A DNA stretch of 12,567 bases. Source: Ignavibacteria bacterium (lineage in GTDB: Bacteria > Bacteroidota > Ignavibacteria > Ignavibacteriales > Melioribacteraceae). Shown here piece after piece: positions 1 to 7,011 of this stretch. How positions within the stretch are numbered: the first letter of the stretch is position 1; each line of letters opens with the position of its first letter. Location of the stretch: the NCBI GenBank assembly GCA_027347545.1, contig DAIEQT010000410.1, forward strand, positions 1 to 12,567, written 5' to 3'. The notes under the pieces are model-generated. The model was given only the letters and a program-made list of their open reading frames with translations, did not search any database and had not been told where the DNA came from. The position numbers were made by a program, and so were the translations under genes.

Positions 1-1644
1 GCACTAATGCTTTCCGAAAAAATCAAAGACTCAATTCAAATTGCTTACTCGTTAAATAATTTAGGCGGCATTTACCGTCTTGAGGGTAATTATGAGGAGG
101 CGCTTCGTTACATCCTGGAAGCTCTTGGAATTTTTGAGAAAAAAAATGATAAAGAGGGAATGTCGTTCTGTACAATTAACATTGGGTTAATTTACCGGCG
201 GCAAAACTCGCCGCTAATGGCGCTTAAGTATTTGAATTATGCCTTAATAATACGGAATGAAATTAAAGACCTTCCCGGCAAAGCGTTAGCTTTAAATTTA
301 ATTGCAGAAGTAAATTTTGAAATTGGCAAAATTGAAGAAGCGCTGAACTATTATCTTCAAGTAGAAAAAGAATACTCAGCTATAGATGACCAGAAGGGAC
401 TTGCCGCCACATGGGGTGGAATTGCCGGGGTATATTTTTCGAAAAATGATCTCGATAAAACTATGTTATACACAGACCGCTCGTTAAAACTAGCCAGGGA
501 AATTTCCTACTTCGAAGGTGAGGTTTCAAATCTTAACCGTCTTGGAAAAATTTACGCTAAACGGAGACAGAATAATTTGGCGATTAAGTATTTCAATGAA
601 GCATATTCAATAGCTTCAAAAACAAAAGAAGTCCAGATAAAATTGGAATGCTTAAAGGTCCAATCCAATTTTTACGAAAGCATTGGAGATTACAAGAGTG
701 CGCTTATTTACAATAACAGATATCACTCGCTTCACGATTCAATTCTGGATTACGAATCGGTCGCTTTAATTTCTCAAATGGATAAGGATTTTAAGAAGGC
801 ACGCGAAGAACAAAAATACAATACTCTTCTTGCAGAAAAGTTGCTGATAGAAAAACGACGCAATTATTTAATTGTACTTACGATTATGATTTTGATTGTG
901 GCGGGAGTTACCTACAACCGTTACAGAGCAAGCAAAAAGTACAATAAAGAATTGGCTGAACTAAATGCAATGAAGGACAGGCTCTTTGGCATCATTGCCC
1001 ACGATTTGAAAAATACTTTACACGCAATGTTTGGTTTAACGGATATTCTAATTTCCTACTACGACACAATGGGCGATGAAGAGAGAATAAATTTTATTGG
1101 GAAAATGAATAACTCCGGAAAGCAAATTCTTAGGCTGCTCGAAAATCTTCTTTTTTGGTCCCGGTCTCAGGTTAATGCTTTAGATTTTTCCCCTGCGATG
1201 AACAATCTAAATGAAATGGTTGAAGAAACGATTTCAGTACTAAATGAAACAGCCGTCGGCAAGAGAATAGAAGTTGAGAATAAAATTTCACCGGAAATCT
1301 CGGTTTATTGCGATTCCGAAATGATAAAAACAGTTTTGCGTAATTTTGTATCCAACAGCATTAAGTTTACAAGTCGCGAGGGTAAAATCACTATTAGTGC
1401 TACGGAAACAAAAAACGCTTGGAAAATTTCGGTGTCGGATAATGGAATTGGGATGGAGAGTAATGTCGTCAATTCACTTTTCAAAATAGATTCGATAAAT
1501 ACACAACGTGGTACCGAAGATGAACGCGGCACCGGATTGGGATTGCTGCTTTGCAAAGACTTTATTGAGAAGCATAAGGGAACAATTACAGTTGAAAGCA
1601 AAGTAGGAGCGGGAAGTACTTTCGCTTTTACACTGCCTAAATAG
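1..1644 (+). CDS. TPR-repeat sensor histidine kinase (5'-partial)
   Basis: The reading frame is open from the first base, so the N-terminus probably lies outside the window; the first Met at 7 is not a convincing start. Numbered from that Met, residues 1 to about 245 are tetratricopeptide repeats (recurring A-x-x-Y/N-L-x-x-I-Y pattern, for example LNNLGGIYRLEGNYEEAL), followed by a short coiled region and one membrane segment at about 286-305 (NYLIVLTIMILIVAGVTY). The kinase core follows: a HisKA helix with phospho-acceptor His332 in IIAHDLKNTL, N box with Asn450 in NFVSNSIKF, G1 box D478-NGIGM, and G2 box G508-TGLGL. All catalytic motifs are present, so it should be active. The family autophosphorylates and passes phosphate to a response regulator, but no regulator is adjacent on the right, so the partner is unknown. 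It lies 259 bp upstream of pstS on the same strand; it lacks a PAS domain and is not recognisably PhoR. The call is firm at family level; the signal is unknown. Confidence 0.9.
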   Translation, partial: ALMLSEKIKDSIQIAYSLNNLGGIYRLEGNYEEALRYILEALGIFEKKNDKEGMSFCTINIGLIYRRQNSPLMALKYLNYALIIRNEIKDLPGKALALNLIAEVNFEIGKIEEALNYYLQVEKEYSAIDDQKGLAATWGGIAGVYFSKNDLDKTMLYTDRSLKLAREISYFEGEVSNLNRLGKIYAKRRQNNLAIKYFNEAYSIASKTKEVQIKLECLKVQSNFYESIGDYKSALIYNNRYHSLHDSILDYESVALISQMDKDFKKAREEQKYNTLLAEKLLIEKRRNYLIVLTIMILIVAGVTYNRYRASKKYNKELAELNAMKDRLFGIIAHDLKNTLHAMFGLTDILISYYDTMGDEERINFIGKMNNSGKQILRLLENLLFWSRSQVNALDFSPAMNNLNEMVEETISVLNETAVGKRIEVENKISPEISVYCDSEMIKTVLRNFVSNSIKFTSREGKITISATETKNAWKISVSDNGIGMESNVVNSLFKIDSINTQRGTEDERGTGLGLLLCKDFIEKHKGTITVESKVGAGSTFAFTLPK

Positions 1645-1664
1645 ATATCAGCTTTTAAGGTAGG

Positions 1665-1701
1665 TCTGCTATTGGGGAAAATTCAGCAATAAACCGGCAG
1701 A
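1665..1701 (+). terminator. Weak candidate hairpin after the TPR kinase
   Basis: TCTGC (1665-1669) and TATTG (1670-1674) can pair with GCAGA (1697-1701) and CAATA (1687-1691). This gives a 10-bp stem with a 5-base bulge (AACCG) and a 12-base loop. It lies 21 bases past the kinase stop. There is no T-tract after it, only ATTTGTATT, so this may be a weak terminator or chance pairing. Confidence 0.25.
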
Positions 1702-1815
1702 TTTGTATTCGAAAGCATTAATTACCGTCATGAATCTCTTTAGCTCACCAAGTAAAACTCAAAATAAAATTCCGTTTTCGAAGAAATTGAGCTTTTTGTG
1801 TGAACAGAAAAAATA

Positions 1816-1834
1816 CTTAACACAAACTTAATAT
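1816..1834 (+). promoter_or_regulatory. Candidate Pho-box-like direct repeat upstream of pstS
   Basis: CTTAACAC (1816-1823) and CTTAATAT (1827-1834) are direct repeats with starts 11 bp apart. An 11-bp repeat period with a TTAA-type core is the layout known for PhoB/PhoP-type binding sites in other bacteria. The pair sits immediately upstream of the proposed -33 element, where an activator of the pst operon would bind. Only two copies are clear; the expected third position (1838-1845) does not match. In AT-rich DNA this can arise by chance, so it is an inference. Confidence 0.35.
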
Positions 1835-1838
1835 TTGG

Positions 1839-1870
1839 TTGTTCAATACTTTCTTAATTAGCTATTTTTG
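1839..1870 (+). promoter_or_regulatory. Bacteroidota-type promoter for the pst operon
   Basis: TATTTTTG at 1863-1870 matches the Bacteroidota -7 consensus TAnnTTTG. TTG at 1839-1841 lies 21 bases upstream of it, within the usual spacing to the -33 TTG element. Transcription would start a few bases after 1870, leaving a short leader before the Shine-Dalgarno AAGGAG (1892-1897) and the pstS ATG at 1904. This supports pstS as the first gene of its own transcript, separate from the TPR kinase. Confidence 0.5.
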
Positions 1871-1903
1871 TCCCAATTAATAATTGAAACTAAGGAGTAA
1901 ACA

Positions 1904-2560
1904 ATGTTCAAAAGAGTATTTATTCTTGGTATGCTTCTATTGGCGGGAATTTATATGACCGGGTGCGGCAGAGGAAAAACCTCAATTACATTAGCTGGTT
2001 CAACAGCATTTCAACCTTTCGCAGAAAAACTTGCTGAACAGTTTATGACAAAAAATCCAAACGTAAATGTAACCGTGCAAGGCGGCGGCTCTGCGGTTGG
2101 AATACAATCTGCAAGCTCGGGTGCAGCTCAAATAGGTATGGCGGATTTAGTTACTCTCCCCGAAGAAGCTAAAGGATTAACATCTACAGTAGTTGCAAAA
2201 GATGGTATTGCAATAGTAGTTAGCCCGAAAAATAAAGTTAATAACCTAACAACCGATCAGGTGCGGGACATCTTTAACGGTAAAATTGTTAACTGGAAAG
2301 AAGTTGGTGGAGATGATGTGCCAATAACTGTTGTTTCCCGCGAAGCCGGTTCGGGAACCAGAAGTTCTTTTGAGCAGATACTTACCAATATTACATTGAA
2401 GAAAGACGCTCTCATTCAAGATTCGAATGGAACAATCAGAGAAACCGTAGCTAACGATGCTAACTCAGTCGGCTATTTGTCTCATGGTTTAATTAACGAA
2501 AAAATTAAAGCAATCAAAATTGATGATGTAGAATGTACATCCGAAATGATTATAGCGTGA
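1904..2560 (+). CDS. pstS: Phosphate-binding lipoprotein PstS, interrupted by in-frame TGA
   Basis: PstS is the extracytoplasmic phosphate receptor of the Pst ABC importer. The ATG at 1904 follows AAGGAG (1892-1897). Residues 1-21 form a lipoprotein signal ending in the lipobox MTGC (Cys21). The mature part begins with the PstS-like ITLAGSTAFQPFAEKLAEQF and includes SREAGSGTRSSFEQIL near residues 146-161, both typical phosphate-contact regions. The frame ends at TGA 2558-2560 after 218 residues, but the same frame continues for 45 more codons to TAA at 2696-2698. These encode the expected PstS C-terminus, starting QYKLVRPIF, a match for the family's xxGxYxLxRPL segment. At the stop the family would be expected to have Gly, so GGA to TGA is a plausible single change. 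The pstC start lies only 16 bases after the distal TAA, consistent with the full-length gene being ancestral. Whether it is a nonsense mutant, readthrough or a base error cannot be decided here. Confidence 0.9.
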   Translation: MFKRVFILGMLLLAGIYMTGCGRGKTSITLAGSTAFQPFAEKLAEQFMTKNPNVNVTVQGGGSAVGIQSASSGAAQIGMADLVTLPEEAKGLTSTVVAKDGIAIVVSPKNKVNNLTTDQVRDIFNGKIVNWKEVGGDDVPITVVSREAGSGTRSSFEQILTNITLKKDALIQDSNGTIRETVANDANSVGYLSHGLINEKIKAIKIDDVECTSEMIIA

Positions 2561-2698
2561 CAGTATAAACTTGTTAGACCAATTTTCCTATTGGTTAAAG
2601 GGGAAATGGTTGGCGAAGTAAAAAACTTTATTGATTACATCCTTTCCGTAGAAGGGCAAAAAACGATTAAAGATAACGGTCTCTTACCGGCAAAATAA
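2561..2698 (+). pseudogene. pstS: In-frame C-terminal part of PstS beyond the TGA
   Basis: This is 45 sense codons plus TAA in the same frame as the upstream pstS segment. It encodes QYKLVRPIFLLVKGE followed by a helix-like stretch (VKNFIDYILSVEGQKTI) and NGLLPAK. This resembles the usual PstS ending: the RPL strand, the FxxFxLSxEGQ helix and the NGxxP tail. There is no start codon or Shine-Dalgarno suggesting independent translation. It would be joined to the N-terminal part only by TGA readthrough or if the stop is an error. The TGA is followed by C. A small hairpin, ACCAAT (2578-2583) with ATTGGT (2590-2595), begins 17 bases after the stop. Confidence 0.8.
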
Positions 2699-2714
2699 TT
2701 ATTAAGGATTTTTA

Positions 2715-3572
2715 GTGAAGCTAGTAGGAGAAAAAGGGGTTCAAAGAATCTTAATGATAACAGCGCTGTCTGCAATTTCATCGTTGTTGCTCATTGCCCT
2801 TTTTATTTTTAGCGAAGGTCTCCCATTCATATTTAAATATGGTGCAGGTAATTTTCTTTTAGCTAACGAGTGGGACCCCAACACAGGACATTTTGGAATT
2901 TTCCCGATGATCATGTCATCGGTCTGGGTTACACTTGGGGCAATGGTTGTAGGAGCGCCGCTCGGTATTGCAGGCGCAATATTTTTAAGCGAGTATGCAA
3001 GCCCCATCATAATGAAGATTGTAAAGCCCACCATAGAATTGTTGGCAGCAATTCCTTCCGTTGTTTATGGATTTATTGGTGTAATGGTTCTTGCCCCGGT
3101 TATTAGAAATAATCTTGGTGGTCCCGGTCTTTCGCTTTTAGCCGGATGTATAATCCTTGGTATTATGATTTTGCCAACAGTAATAAGTATATCAATAGAC
3201 TCAATTCTCGCAGTCCCAAGATCATACCGGGAAGGTTCATTAGCTCTTGGCGCTACCACTTGGCAAACTACTCACATGGTTACAATTAAAGCCGCTCGTT
3301 CCGGTATTGTTGCCAGCATAATTTTAGGATTGGGCAGAGCAATTGGGGAAACAATGGCAGTGATTATGGTTGCCGGTAACTCTGTTAATATTCCCAATTC
3401 AGCGCTCGATTCTGTTAGAACATTAACAGCAAACATAGCTTTGGAAATGAGCTACGCTACCGGAATGCACAGAGAAGCTTTGTTTGCTACCGGTGTAATT
3501 CTTTTCATCATTATTATGATTTTGAATTCGATTGCAAGCGTTGCCATTAGAAATAGGAACGCTAAGAAATGA
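2715..3572 (+). CDS. pstC: Phosphate ABC transporter permease PstC
   Basis: PstC is one of the two membrane subunits that form the phosphate channel of PstSCAB. The start is GTG at 2715, chosen because AAGGA (2704-2708) lies 6 bases upstream and the first membrane helix begins near residue 11. The 285 residues contain about six hydrophobic segments. The binding-protein-dependent permease loop (EAA-like), which docks on the ATPase, is seen near residues 170-205 (YREGSLALGATTWQTTHMV, then GRAIGETMAVIMVAGN). The length is normal for the family. The gene overlaps pstA by 4 bases (ATGA at 3569-3572), so translation is probably coupled. TGA serves as its stop codon, which is evidence that this organism uses TGA as a true stop. 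Confidence 0.95.
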   Translation: MKLVGEKGVQRILMITALSAISSLLLIALFIFSEGLPFIFKYGAGNFLLANEWDPNTGHFGIFPMIMSSVWVTLGAMVVGAPLGIAGAIFLSEYASPIIMKIVKPTIELLAAIPSVVYGFIGVMVLAPVIRNNLGGPGLSLLAGCIILGIMILPTVISISIDSILAVPRSYREGSLALGATTWQTTHMVTIKAARSGIVASIILGLGRAIGETMAVIMVAGNSVNIPNSALDSVRTLTANIALEMSYATGMHREALFATGVILFIIIMILNSIASVAIRNRNAKK

Positions 3573-4405
3573 GAATTAATCCTAAATACACACAGTGGGG
3601 CGCAGTTACAATTCTTACCAGCGCTACCATCTTCACAATTTTAATTCTGGTGTTTATTATTTTCTTCATACTTGAAAAAGGATTGCCGGTACTTGGATTA
3701 AGTTTTTTAACTGAAAATCCGCAAGAGATGGGTAAAGCCGGCGGTATCTTTCCAACACTAATTGGCACAATTATTCTTCCGGTTTTTGCTTTACTAATTG
3801 CAACTCCGCTTGGAATCAGTACATCGGTTTATCTTGCCGAGTACACAAAGGAAACAAGAATTACAAAAGTTATTAGGTTTGGTACCGATTGCTTAGCCGG
3901 AATTCCATCAATCATTTTTGGGTTATTTGGCTACATCTTTTTTGTAATAACATTAGGATTTGGATGGTCTATACTTTCCGGCGGATTAACACTTGCCGTG
4001 ATGGTGCTTCCTACAATAATCAGAACTTCGGAAGAAGCTATTAGAGCGGTACCAAACTCATATAGAAAAGTTAGTTTTTCTTTAGGTGCAAGCCGTTGGC
4101 AAACCGTTAAAAAAGTTGTTTTGCCAAACGCATTGCCCGGAATCGTAACCGGTATTATGCTAAGTATTGGCAGATCAATCGGTGAAACTGCGGCAGTTAT
4201 TTTTACAGCCGGATCATCTTTAAGAATACCTTCTTCGGTTTTCGATTCAACAAGAACAATGGCGGTTCACTTTTACATTCTTGCACGGGAAGGAATCTCA
4301 TCGGAAAACGCTTACGGTACTGCCGCAACTTTAATCATTGCGGTGCTTTTTGTGAACTTATTAGCCTACTATACAATGCATCGTTTTATCGCAAAAAGAA
4401 GTTAG
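3569..4405 (+). CDS. pstA: Phosphate ABC transporter permease PstA
   Basis: PstA is the second membrane subunit of the phosphate importer and partner of PstC. The 278 residues carry about six hydrophobic segments. The coupling loop is at about 164-200 (YRKVSFSLGASRWQTVKKV, then GRSIGETAAVIFTAG), paralogous to the same segment in PstC. Translation should be coupled to pstC through the ATGA overlap; no separate Shine-Dalgarno is needed. The gene ends at TAG, 13 bases before pstB1. Nothing unusual is seen. Confidence 0.95.
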   Translation: MRINPKYTQWGAVTILTSATIFTILILVFIIFFILEKGLPVLGLSFLTENPQEMGKAGGIFPTLIGTIILPVFALLIATPLGISTSVYLAEYTKETRITKVIRFGTDCLAGIPSIIFGLFGYIFFVITLGFGWSILSGGLTLAVMVLPTIIRTSEEAIRAVPNSYRKVSFSLGASRWQTVKKVVLPNALPGIVTGIMLSIGRSIGETAAVIFTAGSSLRIPSSVFDSTRTMAVHFYILAREGISSENAYGTAATLIIAVLFVNLLAYYTMHRFIAKRS

Positions 4406-4418
4406 TCTTAGATAATAA

Positions 4419-5174
4419 ATGAATATCAAATTCAAAATAGAAAATCTATCGGTTTACTTTGGCAAAGAACAATTTCTTAACAGTGTAAATCTGGAAGTTG
4501 AAGCCAATAAAATCCTTGGTATCATTGGTCCTTCCGGCTCCGGTAAGTCAACTTTGCTTGGCGCTTTGAACCGAATGAATGAATTGGAACCATATTGTAG
4601 AACCGAAGGAACTATCTTGATGGATGGTGTTGATATCAATTCTTCAACTTATAATGTTATTAATCTACGCAAGAAGGTGGGAATTGTTTTTGCAATGCCG
4701 GTTCCACTACCAATGAGTATTTATGAAAATGTTGTGTACGGAGTAAGACTTTCCGGCGTTAATGATAAAAAAAGGCTTGATGAGCTTGTTGAAAAAAGTT
4801 TATCGGAAGCTTTCTTGTGGAATGAGGTAAAAGACAGACTTAATCTATCCGGTTTGCGTATTTCCGGAGGGCAGCAGCAGCGTTTGTGTCTTGCGCGGGT
4901 TTTAGCAATGGAACCGGAAGCAATTCTGCTCGATGAACCAAGCTCGGGGTTGGACCCAATATCTACTTCTAAAATTGAAGATGCGCTTAATCAACTAAAG
5001 GAAAAGTACACTATAGTTCTTGTTACAAATAATACTAAACAAGCAGCTAGAATTTCCGACAACACCGCGTACTTCTTGTTAGGTGATATGATTGAAGTTG
5101 GTTCAACAAAACAAATATTTACCGCACCATTAAAAAAAGAAACGGATGATTACATTACCGGACGGTTTGGATAA
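4419..5174 (+). CDS. pstB: Phosphate ABC transporter ATPase PstB1 with altered Q-loop and H-loop
   Basis: This is the first of two tandem PstB-like nucleotide-binding subunits of the phosphate importer (251 residues, normal length). Walker A is intact (G37-PSGSGKST-45), as are the ABC signature (ISGGQ, 148-152) and Walker B with the catalytic Glu (ILLDE, Glu173), followed by a D-loop SGLDP. Two residues normally invariant in PstB are changed. The Q-loop, usually VFQxPNPFP, reads VFAMPVPLP with Ala92 in place of Gln. The switch, usually VTHNMQQA, reads VTNNTKQA with Asn204 in place of His. Family knowledge says the Q-loop Gln couples the ATPase to the permease and the metal, and the His supports hydrolysis, so the ATP site built on this subunit's Walker A is probably weak. 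Its intact signature can complete the site of PstB2. There is no clear Shine-Dalgarno, so translation is probably coupled to pstA. The stop and the pstB2 start share one base (TAATG). Confidence 0.93.
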   Translation: MNIKFKIENLSVYFGKEQFLNSVNLEVEANKILGIIGPSGSGKSTLLGALNRMNELEPYCRTEGTILMDGVDINSSTYNVINLRKKVGIVFAMPVPLPMSIYENVVYGVRLSGVNDKKRLDELVEKSLSEAFLWNEVKDRLNLSGLRISGGQQQRLCLARVLAMEPEAILLDEPSSGLDPISTSKIEDALNQLKEKYTIVLVTNNTKQAARISDNTAYFLLGDMIEVGSTKQIFTAPLKKETDDYITGRFG

Positions 5175-5950
5175 TGATGGAAAAGCAAAGTTCCGCAGAA
5201 TATATCATTAACATAAAGAACTTAGATCTCTTCTATGGAAAGTTTCAAGCATTGATCGCTGTAGATATGCTTGCCCAAAAGAATATGATAACAGCTTTGA
5301 TTGGACCATCGGGCTGCGGCAAATCTACTTTGCTTCGCTGCTTAAATAGAATGAACGATTTAATAAGGGGCGTAAAAATAACCGGCAAAATCGAAATAAA
5401 TAATCTTGATATATATTCCAAATCTACCGACGTAACGGAATTAAGAAAAAATGTCGGAATGGTTTTTCAGCGCCCTAATCCATTTCCACTTTCAATTTAT
5501 GATAATGTTGTTTACGGATTACGTGTTGCCGGTATAAGAAATAAAACCGAATTAGATGAAATTGCTGAAAAAAGTTTGCGTGGTGCATGGCTGTGGGATC
5601 AAGTAAAAGATAAATTAAATCATCCCGGTTTGGAACTGCCGTTGGATCAGCAGCAGAGGTTGTGCATTGCAAGACTGCTTGCCGTTCAACCGGAAGTAAT
5701 TTTGATGGATGAGCCATGTTCCTCTTTGGACCCAATTGCCACAATGAAAATTGAAGAGCTGATGATTGAGTTAAAGAAAGAATATACAATCGTGATTGTT
5801 ACTCACAATATGCAGCAAGCTTCCCGCGTTTCTGATTTTACCGGATATATGCTTTTGGGTGAGATGATTGAATTCGATAAGACGGTAAATATATTTACCC
5901 GTCCTGCTAATAAACTTACCGAAGAATATATCTCCGGTAAGTATGGTTGA
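5174..5950 (+). CDS. pstB: Phosphate ABC transporter ATPase PstB2 with degenerate signature motif
   Basis: This is the second tandem PstB-like ATPase (258 residues; ATG at 5174 or the adjacent ATG at 5177). Walker A (G44-PSGCGKST-52), the Q-loop with Gln99 (VFQRPNPFP), Walker B with Glu180 (VILMDE) and the switch His211 (VTHNMQQA) are all canonical. The ABC signature is not: the expected LSGGQ reads LPLDQ at 155-159, so Ser and both Gly are replaced, although the flanking QQQRLCIAR is perfectly kept. The signature of one subunit closes over the ATP held by the other. PstB2 alone therefore could not form a canonical site, but PstB2 Walker A plus PstB1 signature could. Start and stop overlap by one base with pstB1, favouring equal synthesis. 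TGA at 5948-5950 ends the operon, 6 bases from the convergent phoU. Confidence 0.93.
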   Translation: MMEKQSSAEYIINIKNLDLFYGKFQALIAVDMLAQKNMITALIGPSGCGKSTLLRCLNRMNDLIRGVKITGKIEINNLDIYSKSTDVTELRKNVGMVFQRPNPFPLSIYDNVVYGLRVAGIRNKTELDEIAEKSLRGAWLWDQVKDKLNHPGLELPLDQQQRLCIARLLAVQPEVILMDEPCSSLDPIATMKIEELMIELKKEYTIVIVTHNMQQASRVSDFTGYMLLGEMIEFDKTVNIFTRPANKLTEEYISGKYG

Positions 5951-5956
5951 GAAGTT

Positions 5957-6637
5957 CTAATTACCCTCGTTCAAACGCTCAAGTTTTTTTCTATGAGAAA
6001 TAATTTGAGCATCCACATAAAAAACTAAATCTTCGGCAATATTTGTTGCGTGATCTGCAAGCCGCTCGATCTGTCTTGTTAACACAATTAAATGACCGCA
6101 CGGTTCTATAACTGATGAATCCGATTGCATTTTGCTTATGAGATATTTGAAAGCCGATTTATTAAGATTATCAACTACTTCATCACTATCCAGCACTTTC
6201 TTTGCTAAATCTGTGCTGGCATGGATGAACGAATCAATTGCGTTTTTCACCATTTCGCGGGAGTTTTTACCCATCTCAATAATTTGTGATTCAACAATAA
6301 TATCATGATAAGCCGCAGTTTTTTTCACTCTTTGCGCAATGTTAACCGCAATATCACCGCACCGTTCCAATTGATTGTTAATCATTAATGCGGAGATAAT
6401 AAATCTTAGATCGGAAGCTACCGGTTGAAAAAGAGCCAGAATATTTTCACATTCAGTTTGGATTAGATTGTCATATGCGTCAACCTCAAGGTCTTTGGAT
6501 TTAATACCCTTGCACAATTCAACATTTCCGGTTTCCAAAGCTTTAATTGCTTTTTCAACTTGCTCATCAACAATCGAAGCCATTTTTACTAAATTATTTT
6601 TTAACGATTCTACTTCCTTTGAGAAATGTTCTTGCAT
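5957..6637 (-). CDS. phoU: Phosphate signalling protein PhoU
   Basis: PhoU is a cytoplasmic helical-bundle protein that links Pst transporter state to phosphate signalling and restrains uptake. The 226 residues form two PhoU-type three-helix repeats. The metal-cluster motifs are visible in both halves: E91-RCGDIAVNIAQ-102 and E191-RLADHATNIAED-203, plus the KDLEVDAYDNLI segment at 48-59. The ATG (6635-6637 on the plus strand) is supported by an AGGA on the minus strand (6644-6647) 6 bases upstream. In many genomes phoU is the last gene of the pst operon. Here it is reversed and convergent with pstB2, with a 6-base gap, so it must have its own promoter in the gap to the right and is not simply co-transcribed. 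No convincing promoter could be picked on that strand. Confidence 0.95.
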   Translation of the reverse strand: MQEHFSKEVESLKNNLVKMASIVDEQVEKAIKALETGNVELCKGIKSKDLEVDAYDNLIQTECENILALFQPVASDLRFIISALMINNQLERCGDIAVNIAQRVKKTAAYHDIIVESQIIEMGKNSREMVKNAIDSFIHASTDLAKKVLDSDEVVDNLNKSAFKYLISKMQSDSSVIEPCGHLIVLTRQIERLADHATNIAEDLVFYVDAQIISHRKKLERLNEGN

Positions 6638-6743
6638 GGCTAATCCTAAAAATATTTGGAGAAGTGATACGTTAAATTAATCGTTAGTTTTTTATAATGC
6701 CAAACATTTGAAAAGAATAAACAATCTTTCTTGAGATGCCAAA

Positions 6744-6851
6744 GGTGGGTGTCGCATAATTAATGAATCAAAAATATATCTGTGAAAATCAGTTTAATCT
6801 GTGTCATCTGCGTTCCATTTAGGATTAAAAATAAATTATGCGACAGCCACC
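6744..6851. repeat. Small element bounded by 18-bp inverted repeats
   Basis: GGTGGGTGTCGCATAATT (6744-6761) and AATTATGCGACAGCCACC (6834-6851) are inverted copies matching at 17 of 18 positions. The 72 bp between them includes a TCTGTG...AATCTGTGTCATCTGCGTTC phrase, of the kind I recall as a dispersed intergenic repeat in this group; I have not checked this. No coding frame is inside. It may be a MITE-like non-autonomous element or a large folded RNA; target-site duplications are not evident. Confidence 0.55.
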
Positions 6852-6949
6852 AAGGGGATTCTTTCCTTAGGGAACATCAGATACGCGATAATCAAATTGC
6901 CATTCTTGCAGCAAACTTTTTGCATCTTCTAACTTCCTTTCTCATTTAC

Positions 6950-6957
6950 TATATTTG
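6950..6957 (+). promoter_or_regulatory. -7 promoter element upstream of the cupin gene
   Basis: TATATTTG matches the Bacteroidota -7 consensus TAnnTTTG and lies 54 bases before the ATG at 7012. The nearest upstream TTG (6920-6922) is 27 bases away, longer than usual, so the -33 element is uncertain. The element argues against translation starting near 6955. Confidence 0.4.
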
Positions 6958-7011
6958 CGCCTAAATTTATGCTCATTCAAGCATTTTGAAATACAACTAT
7001 TAGGTGAAGCA

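Larger units (their letters stand above)
6638..7011. other. Intergenic region between phoU and the cupin gene
   Basis: This 374-bp gap separates divergent genes. No coding frame in it resembles a protein; the short open frame at 6782-6964 runs through a repeat. It holds an inverted-repeat element (6744-6851), a small hairpin TTCC-TTAG-GGAA (6863-6874) and a -7-like element at 6950-6957 for the cupin gene. No tRNA or riboswitch was recognised. Confidence 0.7.

Noticed and set aside
2558..2560. Alternative genetic code with TGA as Trp or Gly
   Set aside because: pstC and pstB2 both end at TGA exactly where their families end, and TGG and GGN codons are used normally throughout.
2558..2600. Selenocysteine at the pstS TGA, given a hairpin starting 17 bases downstream
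   Set aside because: The stem is short (6 bp plus a possible G-T), the loop TTTCCT lacks the G expected early in a bacterial SECIS loop, and PstS has no Cys/Sec function at this site.
5951..5956. Bidirectional terminator between pstB2 and phoU
   Set aside because: The gap is only 6 bases and no stable hairpin spans it.
6782..6964. 60-codon open frame in the phoU-cupin gap
   Set aside because: It runs through the inverted-repeat element, has no ribosome site and no protein-like composition.
6955..7011. Longer cupin start at 6955
   Set aside because: It overlaps the -7-like element, adds a segment unlike the cupin fold, and ATG 7012 has a well-placed AGGTGA.
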